DNA from: Bacteroidaceae bacterium
GTDB taxonomy: Bacteria; Bacteroidota; Bacteroidia; Bacteroidales; Bacteroidaceae
DNA: 43,684 bases
Assembly: GCA_016280855.1 (NCBI GenBank)
Contig: JAEEHP010000049.1
Location: 1 to 43,684 of the forward strand
Direction of reading: 5' to 3'
Of the stretch, positions 25,446 through 32,564 are shown piece after piece; positions within the stretch are counted from its first letter, which is position 1; every line of letters begins with the position of its first letter. The position numbers were made by a program, and so were the translations under genes. The notes beneath the pieces are model-generated. The model was not told where the DNA came from. It ran no database searches and saw nothing but the letters and a program-made list of their open reading frames with translations.

Positions 25446-27224
25446 ATGAAAAAGCCCACTTCTGCGATTCGCCGTTCGATGTCGTCCATCGCCTCCGTCT
25501 TCGTTTTCGTCTTCATCTTCGTCGCAACCCCAGCCTTTGCCTGGGAACGAGAAGCCATCTGGCCCAAGGGGAAGATGCCTGATGCTCAGCCCCACCAGAT
25601 TGCGGCCATGACCGACGAGGCTGGCAGCAAGGACTTCAAGGCCGACAAGCACCGTGTCGCCTACCTCGAATGGTTCGACGCCCCTGCCCTGCCCAAAGGC
25701 ACAAAGCCGCTGGGATGCATGATCCTCATCTCGGGTGGTTCCTATATGAACTGCTGCGACGTAGGTCTCATCAAGCAGTGGCGCGAGACATTCACGCAGC
25801 TTGGCTTCCAATGCGTCAACTTTGTCTATCGCACCCCGCGCCCCGAAGGACTGCCCATTTACCAGACGGCATGGGAAGATGGACAGCGCGCCGTACGACT
25901 TGTGCGCAGCGAAGCCCGAAAGCGCGGCTTCGACCCTGAACACATCGGCGTCATCTCGATGTCCGCAGGCTCCCATCTTGCTACGCTATTGGCCACCAGT
26001 GCCCTCACCCCTGCCTACAACCCTGTGGACAAGCTCGACACCGTGCCATGTCACATCAACTGGGCCATTATCAATGCTCCAGCCTACGTCACCACCGACG
26101 GCGAAACGGGCACTCCCGCCACGCGTCAAGGCTATGGCACTGACGTCCACCTCTCCTCCATATTCAAGTTCGACGCAAAGACCTGCCCCGTCAGTCTTCA
26201 CCACGGCGGCACGGATCCTTATACGCCCAATGGCTCTACGCTCATCTATCGCGAGATGCGAAAGCACAAAGTGCCGGCCGAGCTCCATCTCTATCCCAAC
26301 AAGGGTCACGGAGCATTCGGACTCGAACGCGGCATCGAGTTCATGCGTCAGATGGGCTTCTTGGGCGAACTCCAACCCGAGGAAAACCTCATGACGCGAT
26401 TCTCAAGCGACGAAGCACGTAGCGAAAAGGTGACCGAGGACGTTTGGCCCGAGGGGAAAATGCCCAACGTTCAGGAGAACCAAGGCAAGCCATACATCGA
26501 ATGGCACCTCCCCAAGGAACTGAAGACAAAGGCCATACAGATCATATATTCCGGCGGCAGCTACCAGGGCAACGACCCCAACGGCTTCGAAGTGGCACCC
26601 GCACGACGCTATCTCAACGAGCGAGGCATGACTGTCGTCACGATGCGCTACCGCACACCGCGTCCAGCTCCCGAAAGCCATCTGGCCAAGCACACCGCAG
26701 CATGGCAGGACCTGCAACGAGCCATACGACTCGTACGCAGCAAGGCCGAGAGCTATGGACTCGATCCTAATAAAATAGGTATCATGGGAAGCAGTGCCGG
26801 CGGGCATCTCACCCTCATGGGTGTCACCTCGTCGCAGCATCAAGCCTACCTACCCATCGATGCCATCGACCGCCAGCCTTGCAACGTGCAATGGGGCATC
26901 GGTATCTATCCCGCTTATGCCCTGACCGACGGCGCTGACGGGCATAATGCCACTGGCGGCAATGAGGACAGCGACCTGCTCGTGCCCGAGTTCAGCTTCG
27001 ACCTCAAGACATCACCCATGCTCTTCATCCACGGCGATGCCGACGGCTATGCCTCCATGGGCTCGGTGAAGACATGGGAGAAGATGCGCGCCATGGGCAT
27101 CCAAAGCGAACTGCACACCCTCGCCCTCCGCCCCCACTGCTTCCAACGCACGGCATCACCGGGAACGGGCAGCTACACCTGGCTCGACCGCATCGGCGAC
27201 TTCCTCCAAGAAATCCTTAAATAA
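25446..27224 (+). CDS. Exported protein with two tandem alpha/beta-hydrolase (esterase) domains
   Basis: A signal peptide (about residues 14-32, ending PAFAWE) precedes two homologous esterase units of the acetyl-xylan-esterase/BD-FAE type. Unit 1 (about 38-310) has nucleophile Ser173 in ISMSAGSH, Asp257 in HGGTDPYTP and His288 in KGHGAF. Unit 2 (about 333-592) has Ser450 in MGSSAGGH, Asp533 in HGDADGYA and His564 in LRPHCF. Each unit begins with WPKGKMP or WPEGKMP, repeats the oxyanion segment SGGSY, and contains YRTPRP, which shows an internal duplication. In unit 1 the position two before Ser is also Ser instead of Gly. It could de-esterify plant polysaccharides. Confidence 0.85.
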   Translation: MKKPTSAIRRSMSSIASVFVFVFIFVATPAFAWEREAIWPKGKMPDAQPHQIAAMTDEAGSKDFKADKHRVAYLEWFDAPALPKGTKPLGCMILISGGSYMNCCDVGLIKQWRETFTQLGFQCVNFVYRTPRPEGLPIYQTAWEDGQRAVRLVRSEARKRGFDPEHIGVISMSAGSHLATLLATSALTPAYNPVDKLDTVPCHINWAIINAPAYVTTDGETGTPATRQGYGTDVHLSSIFKFDAKTCPVSLHHGGTDPYTPNGSTLIYREMRKHKVPAELHLYPNKGHGAFGLERGIEFMRQMGFLGELQPEENLMTRFSSDEARSEKVTEDVWPEGKMPNVQENQGKPYIEWHLPKELKTKAIQIIYSGGSYQGNDPNGFEVAPARRYLNERGMTVVTMRYRTPRPAPESHLAKHTAAWQDLQRAIRLVRSKAESYGLDPNKIGIMGSSAGGHLTLMGVTSSQHQAYLPIDAIDRQPCNVQWGIGIYPAYALTDGADGHNATGGNEDSDLLVPEFSFDLKTSPMLFIHGDADGYASMGSVKTWEKMRAMGIQSELHTLALRPHCFQRTASPGTGSYTWLDRIGDFLQEILK

Positions 27225-27227
27225 TCT

Positions 27228-27285
27228 CTAGAATCTCTAGATCATCTAGAAAATCTAGAAAATCTAGATCGTCTAGAATATCTAG
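27228..27285. repeat. 9-bp tandem repeat with CTAG at every ninth base, x7
   Basis: CTAG occurs at 27228, 27237, 27246, 27255, 27264, 27273 and 27282, an exact 9-bp period, with A/T-rich spacers such as AATCT. The array fills the gap after the esterase stop. Confidence 0.95.
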
Positions 27286-27303
27286 CCCCACCTCCCCCCA
27301 AAA

Positions 27304-28140
27304 ATGAGCAGAATGCCCCTCCTATCCGCTATCATCGCACTCGCCGTATCATGCGTGTCGCCCACCACAGGCAACAAGGACAAACTGCCTGAACGCCTCA
27401 CCGCTTTCCGATTCAACCACCATAACTCCATGGCAATGTACAATGGCGAGAACTACAACGTCACCACCATGAATGATGGGAGGGTACATGTCGTCATCGA
27501 CGAGGGCTTCCCCGGCGAGAAGGAATTCTACCTCAACGACACCACCATCTTCGACGAGCTCCTGACCATCGTCAAGACCTACAAGATGGACAAGTACAAG
27601 GAGAACTACAAGACGTGGATGGACATCCGCGACGGCGACTCATGGAGCCTCCACTACACTTACAACTCCCGGCGCAGCGTCAGCTCCGGAGGCTACATGG
27701 CTTGGCCCAAGAACTACAAAGAGATGCGGAAGACCCTTGCAGACTATTTCCAGAAATGGCGCAACCACACGCAGGGCGTTTTGATCTTTGACTACTTCAA
27801 GTTCACCAGCAAGAACAACAAAGGACAGGACCAGGAGTTCACACTCGAGCGGGGTGACGACGAGGCCACGATGACACTGCGCGACGCAGAAAGAGGCATC
27901 GACAAAACAATCAACGTCAGCAACGATGTCCTCCAACTTTTACAAGAACGGGCCAACACCGTCAACCTGAAAAGCACCATCTACGACTACGTCACCGACG
28001 ACAAGGAGGCCACACGATGCACATACTTCGTACGTTACAACACCGGAGACACCATCAGCGGCATCACCTGCCACACCCAATACCCCAGCCATAAAGTCCG
28101 TGGCATCCTCGACTTCTTCGACAAATGGCTCAACGAGTAG
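27304..28140 (+). CDS. Putative lipoprotein of unknown function
   Basis: A 278-residue product with a short hydrophobic start and a lipobox-like AVSC at Cys17. The body is rich in charged residues and aromatic Tyr/Trp, with patterns such as LTAFRFNHHNSMAMYNGENY and SWSLHYTYNSRRSVSSGGYM. I do not recognise a family. The two halves share a pattern in which a strand (FRFNHHNS; FDYFKFTS) leads into a helix near KTYKMDKYK or VLQLLQERA, so it may be a duplicated domain. It lies between the esterase and the isomerase/nitroreductase genes, bounded by short repeat arrays on both sides. The start ATG at 27304 directly follows a C-rich stretch. Confidence 0.65.
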   Translation: MSRMPLLSAIIALAVSCVSPTTGNKDKLPERLTAFRFNHHNSMAMYNGENYNVTTMNDGRVHVVIDEGFPGEKEFYLNDTTIFDELLTIVKTYKMDKYKENYKTWMDIRDGDSWSLHYTYNSRRSVSSGGYMAWPKNYKEMRKTLADYFQKWRNHTQGVLIFDYFKFTSKNNKGQDQEFTLERGDDEATMTLRDAERGIDKTINVSNDVLQLLQERANTVNLKSTIYDYVTDDKEATRCTYFVRYNTGDTISGITCHTQYPSHKVRGILDFFDKWLNE

Positions 28141-28152
28141 CCACACCTATAT

Positions 28153-28184
28153 CCTTATAACCTTATAACCTTACAACCTTATAT
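28153..28184. repeat. 8-bp tandem repeat CCTTATAA x4
   Basis: CCTT occurs at 28153, 28161, 28169 and 28177 (8-bp period), followed by a TATATATATAT run. It lies in the 77-bp gap between the lipoprotein and the fusion gene. Confidence 0.75.
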
Positions 28185-28217
28185 ATATATAACTTAGGAA
28201 CATAAATACAAGAAAAC

Positions 28218-29579
28218 ATGAAAACGATTAAGTACTTCACATTGCTGGCTGCACTTTGCCTGTTGACGCTCCAGGCCGCAGCCCAACCCCGCATTTCCAT
28301 TTTCTTCGACCACGTGTCAGAGATAGCCCGCCAAGAACATATCTCCGTCCGTGAAGCCGCACAGCGCGTTCGTCAGCTGGGCGTCGAAGGCATCGACGTC
28401 AGGGTGACGATGAGCGACGACCAACTGAAGATGCTCGACTCATTAGGTTTCCAGAACGCATCCGCCATTGCCGACATCAACTTCGTCCGAGGCGAACAAC
28501 CCCAAGCGGTTCGCCAAGCGTTGGACTTCATGAAGCGCCACGGCTACAAACGGCTACTCATCATACCTGGCCTGCTGCCCGAGAACCCCGCACCGCAACT
28601 CATGGACGAGGTATGCACCCGTATCGCATCCTTCGTGACCGAGGCCGCCAAGGAAGGCATCGACGTCATGGTGGAGGACTACGACAACCCACGCTCACCG
28701 TGCTACAACACCGCGACCCTGGATCGACTCTTTGCCGCCGCACCTGCGCTTAACCACGTCTTCGACACTGGCAACTACCTCTTCTGCGACGAGGATGTGA
28801 TGACCGCTCTGCACCACCATCTCGGACGCATCCATCACGTTCACCTCAAAGACCGCAAGGCCATGCACGACTATGCTTCCCTACCCGTCGGCACCGGCAT
28901 CGTACCGCTCAAGGAAGTGATGGGCGAACTGCTGCGCAACGGCTACGACGGCTGGTTCACCGTAGAACATTTCGGTGCTCCGCGTATGCTGGACTATGCC
29001 ACGCAGTCCGTTGCCAACATCCAGGCTGCCTGGCGAGCCCTCTCCTCGCCGTCGTTCGATGAGGTACTGAAGTCTCGCCGAAGTGTGCGCAGCTACGATG
29101 CCACGAAGAAGATCTCCGAGGCCGAGGTGCGCGAACTCATCCGTGCCGCACAGGAAGCACCATCGTGGGCCAACCAGCAGCCCACGCGATACTATGTGGC
29201 CATCAGTCCCGAGAAGCTCAAGGCCGTGCAAGACCTGGTGGGTGGCAACAAGGAACGCATCAAGAACGCACCCGTCCTCATCGTCTCCACCTTCGAACGC
29301 GGCAAGTCAGGCTTCTTCCGTGGGCAGCAGACCAACGAGATCGGCGATGCCTGGGGAGCGCATGACAACGGCTTAATCAACAGCTATCTGATCCTCAAGG
29401 CCAGAGCGATGGGCTTCGACACCCTCATCATGGGCATGAGAGATGCCGACAAACTGCGAGCCCTGTTCCAAATCCCGGAGAACGAAACCGTCATGGCCGT
29501 CATCGCATTAGGCTACAGAGCCGAAGAACCCCGACAGCCGATGCATAAGGATCTCGACGAAATCGTTCGCTTCTACTGA
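28218..29579 (+). CDS. Exported sugar isomerase/epimerase-like TIM barrel fused to a nitroreductase
   Basis: A signal peptide (residues 1-23, ending LQAAAQP) precedes an AP-endonuclease-2/xylose-isomerase-like barrel (about 24-272). The usual metal ligands are seen: Glu153 (VEDYD), Asp183 (FDTGNY), His in HHVHLKD (about 206-209) and Glu250 (VEHFG). Residues 278-453 form an FMN-nitroreductase domain with RRSVRSYD, PSWANQQPTRYYVA and GFDTLIMGM...VMAVIALGY. The reading frame is continuous with no sign of frameshift. An exported FMN enzyme is unusual. The substrate is unknown; a keto-sugar or quinone-like compound are guesses. Confidence 0.8.
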   Translation: MKTIKYFTLLAALCLLTLQAAAQPRISIFFDHVSEIARQEHISVREAAQRVRQLGVEGIDVRVTMSDDQLKMLDSLGFQNASAIADINFVRGEQPQAVRQALDFMKRHGYKRLLIIPGLLPENPAPQLMDEVCTRIASFVTEAAKEGIDVMVEDYDNPRSPCYNTATLDRLFAAAPALNHVFDTGNYLFCDEDVMTALHHHLGRIHHVHLKDRKAMHDYASLPVGTGIVPLKEVMGELLRNGYDGWFTVEHFGAPRMLDYATQSVANIQAAWRALSSPSFDEVLKSRRSVRSYDATKKISEAEVRELIRAAQEAPSWANQQPTRYYVAISPEKLKAVQDLVGGNKERIKNAPVLIVSTFERGKSGFFRGQQTNEIGDAWGAHDNGLINSYLILKARAMGFDTLIMGMRDADKLRALFQIPENETVMAVIALGYRAEEPRQPMHKDLDEIVRFY

Positions 29580-29625
29580 TAAAGGAAAAGATGAATCCGT
29601 CGCAAAGATAATACCTCTCTATCTC

Positions 29626-29710
29626 CTTATTCTTTCACACGAATGTACATGAAGGATTCCATATCATTATCCATGAATGATTTATGATATCTCCGTGTGT
29701 CCATTCATGG
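29626..29710. repeat. 85-bp direct repeat, copy 1 (left of the ART cassette)
   Basis: It is 84/85 identical to 30863-30947 (one A/C difference at 29647). Just beyond it, ATTCGTGTGA (29713-29722) is the inverse of TCACACGAAT near the left end, so this copy sits in a larger hairpin. Confidence 0.95.
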
Positions 29711-29754
29711 CTATTCGTGTGAGAAAGATATTGACTGTGCGCTGCCAGGGCCTC

Positions 29755-29994
29755 TTAGCAGCACTTTTCCCGATTCTGATTTTCCAAATAATCTTGGAAA
29801 AGAGCGACAGGCCCCATATGCCATATCTTTGTTTCTTCTTTTTCCATTTGCTTATAGGTATTGGAAGCGTAGAAATGGCGCAAGGCTTCCAATGCCGGGA
29901 TCTTATCGTGCTGAGCTACACGCATTGCGACATCCGCCACCTTGCCAGGTAACAGTAAATAAAGATTAGCATTGGTTATTTCGGGAATCATCAT
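29755..29994 (-). CDS. Small helical protein, third gene of the DUF3791/DUF3990 cassette
   Basis: A 79-residue protein with two helices (KVADVAMRVAQHDKIPALEA, LRHFYASNTYKQMEKEE) and the end KIWHMGPVALFQDYL. I recall similar small proteins next to DUF3990 genes but know no named family. The ATG overlaps the DUF3990 stop by 4 bases (ATGA), so it is translated from the same mRNA. It may be a second antitoxin-like or adaptor partner. Confidence 0.7.
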   Translation of the reverse strand: MMIPEITNANLYLLLPGKVADVAMRVAQHDKIPALEALRHFYASNTYKQMEKEETKIWHMGPVALFQDYLENQNREKCC

Positions 29995-30470
29995 CTTACC
30001 TCCTTTGCTTCAATAAACGTCAGTGAAGATAAAGACCGTTCCGTATGAAACAGCAACTGGTCTATTAATTTATAGGTTCGCAGTTCCTTTATCAGACCGG
30101 CCTTGTCAATAAAATGTTGTTCATAGAGTGCGAAGGCTGCGTAAACACGATCATTTGCTACAGGACCATACACTATATCATAAGGGTGCTGATATCCTAT
30201 GATTGTTCTGTTGTTCATGACGAAATCAAGCCAATCTTCGCTTGGCGTTTCAAATCGCAGGATTTGTAAGCCCGCAGATGATTCTTCGTCCCACTCATAA
30301 ACATTGACATAACCATTTCCTGCTTTCTCATTCAATTTGCGACGTAACCAATCCTTAGCTTGCTTCTCTGAAGTGGTTGTATAGAAACCATTTCCATAAT
30401 CCAACTGCCTATTGGGCTGAAGAATAATGGGATGTGAAACGATTTGGAGACTACCGTGATAAAGTTTCAT
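29991..30470 (-). CDS. DUF3990 ADP-ribosyltransferase-like protein (candidate toxin)
   Basis: This 159-residue protein fits DUF3990, which belongs to the ADP-ribosyltransferase fold. Typical features are the N-terminal MKLYHGSLQ with its His, the segment LDYGNGFYTTTSEKQAKDWL, which corresponds to the donor-binding strand-loop of ART enzymes, and a later NRTIIGYQHPYDIVYGPVAND. No signal peptide is present. It overlaps the genes on both sides by 4 bases. ART-fold genes with a short DUF3791 partner are thought to be toxin-antitoxin-like or effector modules; no activity can be shown from sequence. Confidence 0.82.
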   Translation of the reverse strand: MKLYHGSLQIVSHPIILQPNRQLDYGNGFYTTTSEKQAKDWLRRKLNEKAGNGYVNVYEWDEESSAGLQILRFETPSEDWLDFVMNNRTIIGYQHPYDIVYGPVANDRVYAAFALYEQHFIDKAGLIKELRTYKLIDQLLFHTERSLSSLTFIEAKEVR

Positions 30471-30673
30471 GCTGCTTGTTTTTGTATAAAATCGTCAATT
30501 TCTGAGATAAGCCACTGATGTCCTTGGGTGTGAAGGACCTCATAGTTGTCGCACAGATATTCTGTCACGTGATATTTGTCAAACAACTGCATGGCTTCGC
30601 TGCCCGAGATTCCTTTATGCATCTTGTAATGCTCAACACAAAAGGAAATAAAATAAAGAATGTCTGAATCCAT
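30467..30673 (-). CDS. DUF3791 small partner (candidate antitoxin)
   Basis: A 68-residue protein matching DUF3791: ILYFISFCVEHYKMHKGISG, EAMQLFDKYHVTEYLCDNYE and VLHTQGHQWLISEIDDFIQK. It is the first gene of the three-gene cassette and overlaps DUF3990 by 4 bases (ATGA). Being first and short suits an antitoxin or chaperone. It is preceded by a hairpin and a TAnnTTTG box. Confidence 0.82.
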   Translation of the reverse strand: MDSDILYFISFCVEHYKMHKGISGSEAMQLFDKYHVTEYLCDNYEVLHTQGHQWLISEIDDFIQKQAA

Positions 30674-30722
30674 GACGCTGACTATTACGTTCAGAGAATA
30701 TGTTTAATATATGTCTACCCCA

Positions 30723-30756
30723 CCCACGACCTGTTTGAGGTCATTTTCTGCGTGGG
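30723..30756 (-). promoter_or_regulatory. Nested hairpin in the leader of the DUF3791/DUF3990 cassette
   Basis: CCCACG (30723-30728) pairs with CGTGGG (30751-30756), and GACC/GGTC pair inside it (30728-30731 with 30739-30742). It lies between the -7 box and the start codon, near the expected RNA 5' end. Confidence 0.55.
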
Positions 30757-30762
30757 ACGCTG

Positions 30763-30770
30763 CAAAGATA
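30763..30770 (-). promoter_or_regulatory. -7 box of the DUF3791/DUF3990 cassette
   Basis: The minus strand reads TATCTTTG, a full TAnnTTTG match, 90 bases before the DUF3791 ATG. A -33 box is not clear. Confidence 0.5.
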
Positions 30771-30862
30771 AATATAATTTTCGTTTCAACCTCTTCTAAT
30801 CACAATAATTTTTCACTTGAAGGGTAAAAAAGGAAGGAATGGGCTATGGATGCATGAATACA

Positions 30863-30947
30863 CTTATTCTTTCACACGAATGTCCATGAAGGATTCCATA
30901 TCATTATCCATGAATGATTTATGATATCTCCGTGTGTCCATTCATGG
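30863..30947. repeat. 85-bp direct repeat, copy 2 (right of the ART cassette)
   Basis: It is 84/85 identical to 29626-29710 in the same orientation. It differs immediately outside (GTCGAAC against CTATTCG), so the repeat boundary is sharp. Confidence 0.95.
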
Positions 30948-30981
30948 GTCGAACAGTCTGCGTTTAGACATGCAATCCAAG

Positions 30982-31054
30982 ACCTATAGAGCTTTCAGTC
31001 TACACCTATAGAGCTTCCAGCCTGAACCTATAGAACTTTCAGTCTGAACCTATA
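30982..31054. repeat. 22-bp tandem array with CTATAG cores, 3.5 units
   Basis: ACCTATA starts at 30982, 31004, 31026 and 31048, an exact 22-bp period. Each full unit carries the palindrome CTATAG and a tail like AGCTTTCAGTCTGA. Confidence 0.9.
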
Positions 31055-31064
31055 TAGTCGTTTG

Positions 31065-31086
31065 GTTTTCCCATTGGTGGGAAAAC
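31065..31086. repeat. Perfect 9-bp hairpin
   Basis: GTTTTCCCA (31065-31073) pairs with TGGGAAAAC (31078-31086) around a 4-base loop. No T-tract follows on either strand. Confidence 0.7.
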
Positions 31087-31105
31087 TGCGAGAGTCTAAT
31101 GGATG

Positions 31106-31190
31106 ACCCTCCTATGAGGGGGTGTCATACCCTCTTAAGAGGAGGTGTCATATCCTCCTAAGAGGGGCCGCCTTACCCTCCTAAGAGGGT
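31106..31190. repeat. 23-bp array of palindromic units, x4
   Basis: Units start at 31106, 31129, 31152 and 31175, an exact 23-bp period. Each carries a dyad core of the form CCCTCYTAAGAGGG, and most linkers read GGTGTCAT. Confidence 0.92.
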
Positions 31191-31254
31191 CGCCAAGGTC
31201 GTACAGAAGACACATTCCATGCAACACGCATATATGAAAACAATTCAAAATAGC

Positions 31255-31343
31255 CTTCACATCTTCACGTTTTGGTTTATACACTTGTATATCAGCAGAT
31301 AAAAGTGTGAAGGGTAGTGTGAAGGCAGTGTGAAGATGTGAAG
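31255..31343. repeat. 14-bp inverted repeat with iteron-like GTGTGAAG units
   Basis: CTTCACATCTTCAC (31255-31268) is the exact inverse of GTGAAGATGTGAAG (31330-31343). GTGTGAAG recurs at 31305, 31317 and 31328, plus ATGTGAAG at 31336. Confidence 0.8.
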
Positions 31344-31778
31344 AAAAGGCCAGTTTTTAGGGCAAATTTTAAGGAATATTCACAATCAAAATGACTATTT
31401 TCAGCTCATTTCACCGCTTCATCTCCATAATTAAGCCAAATTACTCATTAGCAAATTGATATTCAACTCACTAATCGGAATTTACGATTCAATTCAAATT
31501 AATTAGAGAGAGATTGCGCCATTTTCTTTGCGAGATTATTGGTTAAATCGATGCACTCAATGAGACCACGTCATTTTTTCAGTCGTTCTCTGCAAAACTT
31601 TATTTTCTCACACTTTTTTGGGGGTACAGACAGCGACGGAGGGGACTGGGAAATGGCAAAATGATGGTAGAAATGTGATTTTTCTGGCATTTTATTTGGT
31701 GCGAAACGATTTTCGCGTTAATTTTACGGCGCAAAAACGTAATAAACCCTATCTATTAACTCTTTAAACCCTGTTTCT

Positions 31779-32459
31779 ATGAAAAAGTACTTAGCAGAAA
31801 TGGTGGGCACAATGGTGCTCGTTCTCATGGGTTGCGGCGTAGCCGTGAGCCTTGGTTGCAACAATGGTGATCCCGAGACAGTTATCGGCACCGCCATGGC
31901 GTTTGGTCTGTCCGTCGTTGCGATGGCTTATGCCATCGGCGGCATCAGCGGTTGCCACATCAACCCAGCCATCACGTTGGGCTGCTTCCTCTCGAAGCGC
32001 ATCTCGGGCAAGGACGCCTGCTTCTACATGCTCTTCCAGGTCATTGGTGCCTTCATCGGCTCTGCTCTCCTGTGGCTGCTTACTTCCAATTCTGGTCTCG
32101 AGGGCACTGGAGCTAACGACCTTCAGGACGGTGTAAGCGTCGTAGGCGGTCTGTTGGCCGAGATCATCTTCACGTGTGTGTTTGTCCTCGTTGTGCTCGG
32201 CACCACGGACGCGAAGAAGGGCGCCGGCAACTTCGCAGGCCTCGCCATCGGTCTGTCCCTCGTGCTCGTTCACCTCGTCTGCATCCGCTACACTGGCACC
32301 AGCGTGAACCCCGCCCGCAGCATTGCTCCCGCCGTGTTCCAGGGAGGCACCGCGCTCAGCAACCTTTGGATCTTCATCGTAGGTCCCTTCGTCGGAGCTA
32401 TTTGCGCTGCCGGCATCTGGGCGCTCATCGGCTGCGACTGCGAGAAGTGCGAGAAATAA
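31779..32459 (+). CDS. aqpZ: Aquaporin Z (water channel)
   Basis: This is a MIP-family inner-membrane channel of 226 residues and six helices. Both half-helix motifs are present: Asn62-Pro-Ala and Asn177-Pro-Ala, the latter in TSVNPARSIAPA. The selectivity filter has Phe42, His165 and Arg180 with Thr174, which is the water-specific AqpZ pattern rather than a glycerol facilitator. The tail holds an unusual DCEKCEK Cys pair. It is transcribed alone, after the repeat-rich region, and is followed by a strong terminator. Confidence 0.95.
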   Translation: MKKYLAEMVGTMVLVLMGCGVAVSLGCNNGDPETVIGTAMAFGLSVVAMAYAIGGISGCHINPAITLGCFLSKRISGKDACFYMLFQVIGAFIGSALLWLLTSNSGLEGTGANDLQDGVSVVGGLLAEIIFTCVFVLVVLGTTDAKKGAGNFAGLAIGLSLVLVHLVCIRYTGTSVNPARSIAPAVFQGGTALSNLWIFIVGPFVGAICAAGIWALIGCDCEKCEK

Positions 32460-32483
32460 GCTGAAATAGAAACGCTAACGACG

Positions 32484-32518
32484 AAGAAGGTCGAGCCGTA
32501 AGGCCCGACCTTCTTTAA
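32484..32518 (+). terminator. Terminator after aqpZ (between convergent genes)
   Basis: A 14-bp stem with one mismatch (32484-32497 with 32502-32515) closes a GTAA loop and is followed by a short T run. A-richness on the left arm lets it work for uvrA in the other direction as well. Confidence 0.8.
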
Positions 32519-32564
32519 TGATGGGAAGTTAAATGAAGGCATGGGGAGTCAGCTCCCTAAACGA

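Larger units (their letters stand above)
30674..31778. other. Gene-free, repeat-rich region (about 1.1 kb)
   Basis: I see no plausible gene here on either strand. From left to right it holds the cassette leader hairpin and -7 box, the second 85-bp direct repeat, a 22-bp array, a 9-bp hairpin, a 23-bp palindromic array, a 14-bp inverted repeat with GTGTGAAG units, and then about 430 bases of A/T-rich DNA leading to aqpZ in which I see no clear promoter. Confidence 0.8.

Noticed and set aside
29677..29969. Plus-strand open frames opposite the third cassette gene.
   Set aside because: They begin inside the 85-bp repeat and read through a gene that is coupled by overlapping codons; no motif seen.
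30982..31190. Possible CRISPR array from regular 22- and 23-bp units.
   Set aside because: The units are contiguous with no unique spacers of normal length, and no cas genes are in the window.
30674..31778. A hidden protein gene or tRNA in the gene-free region.
   Set aside because: No open frame of useful length with a start and no cloverleaf-like pattern were seen, although a small RNA cannot be excluded by eye.
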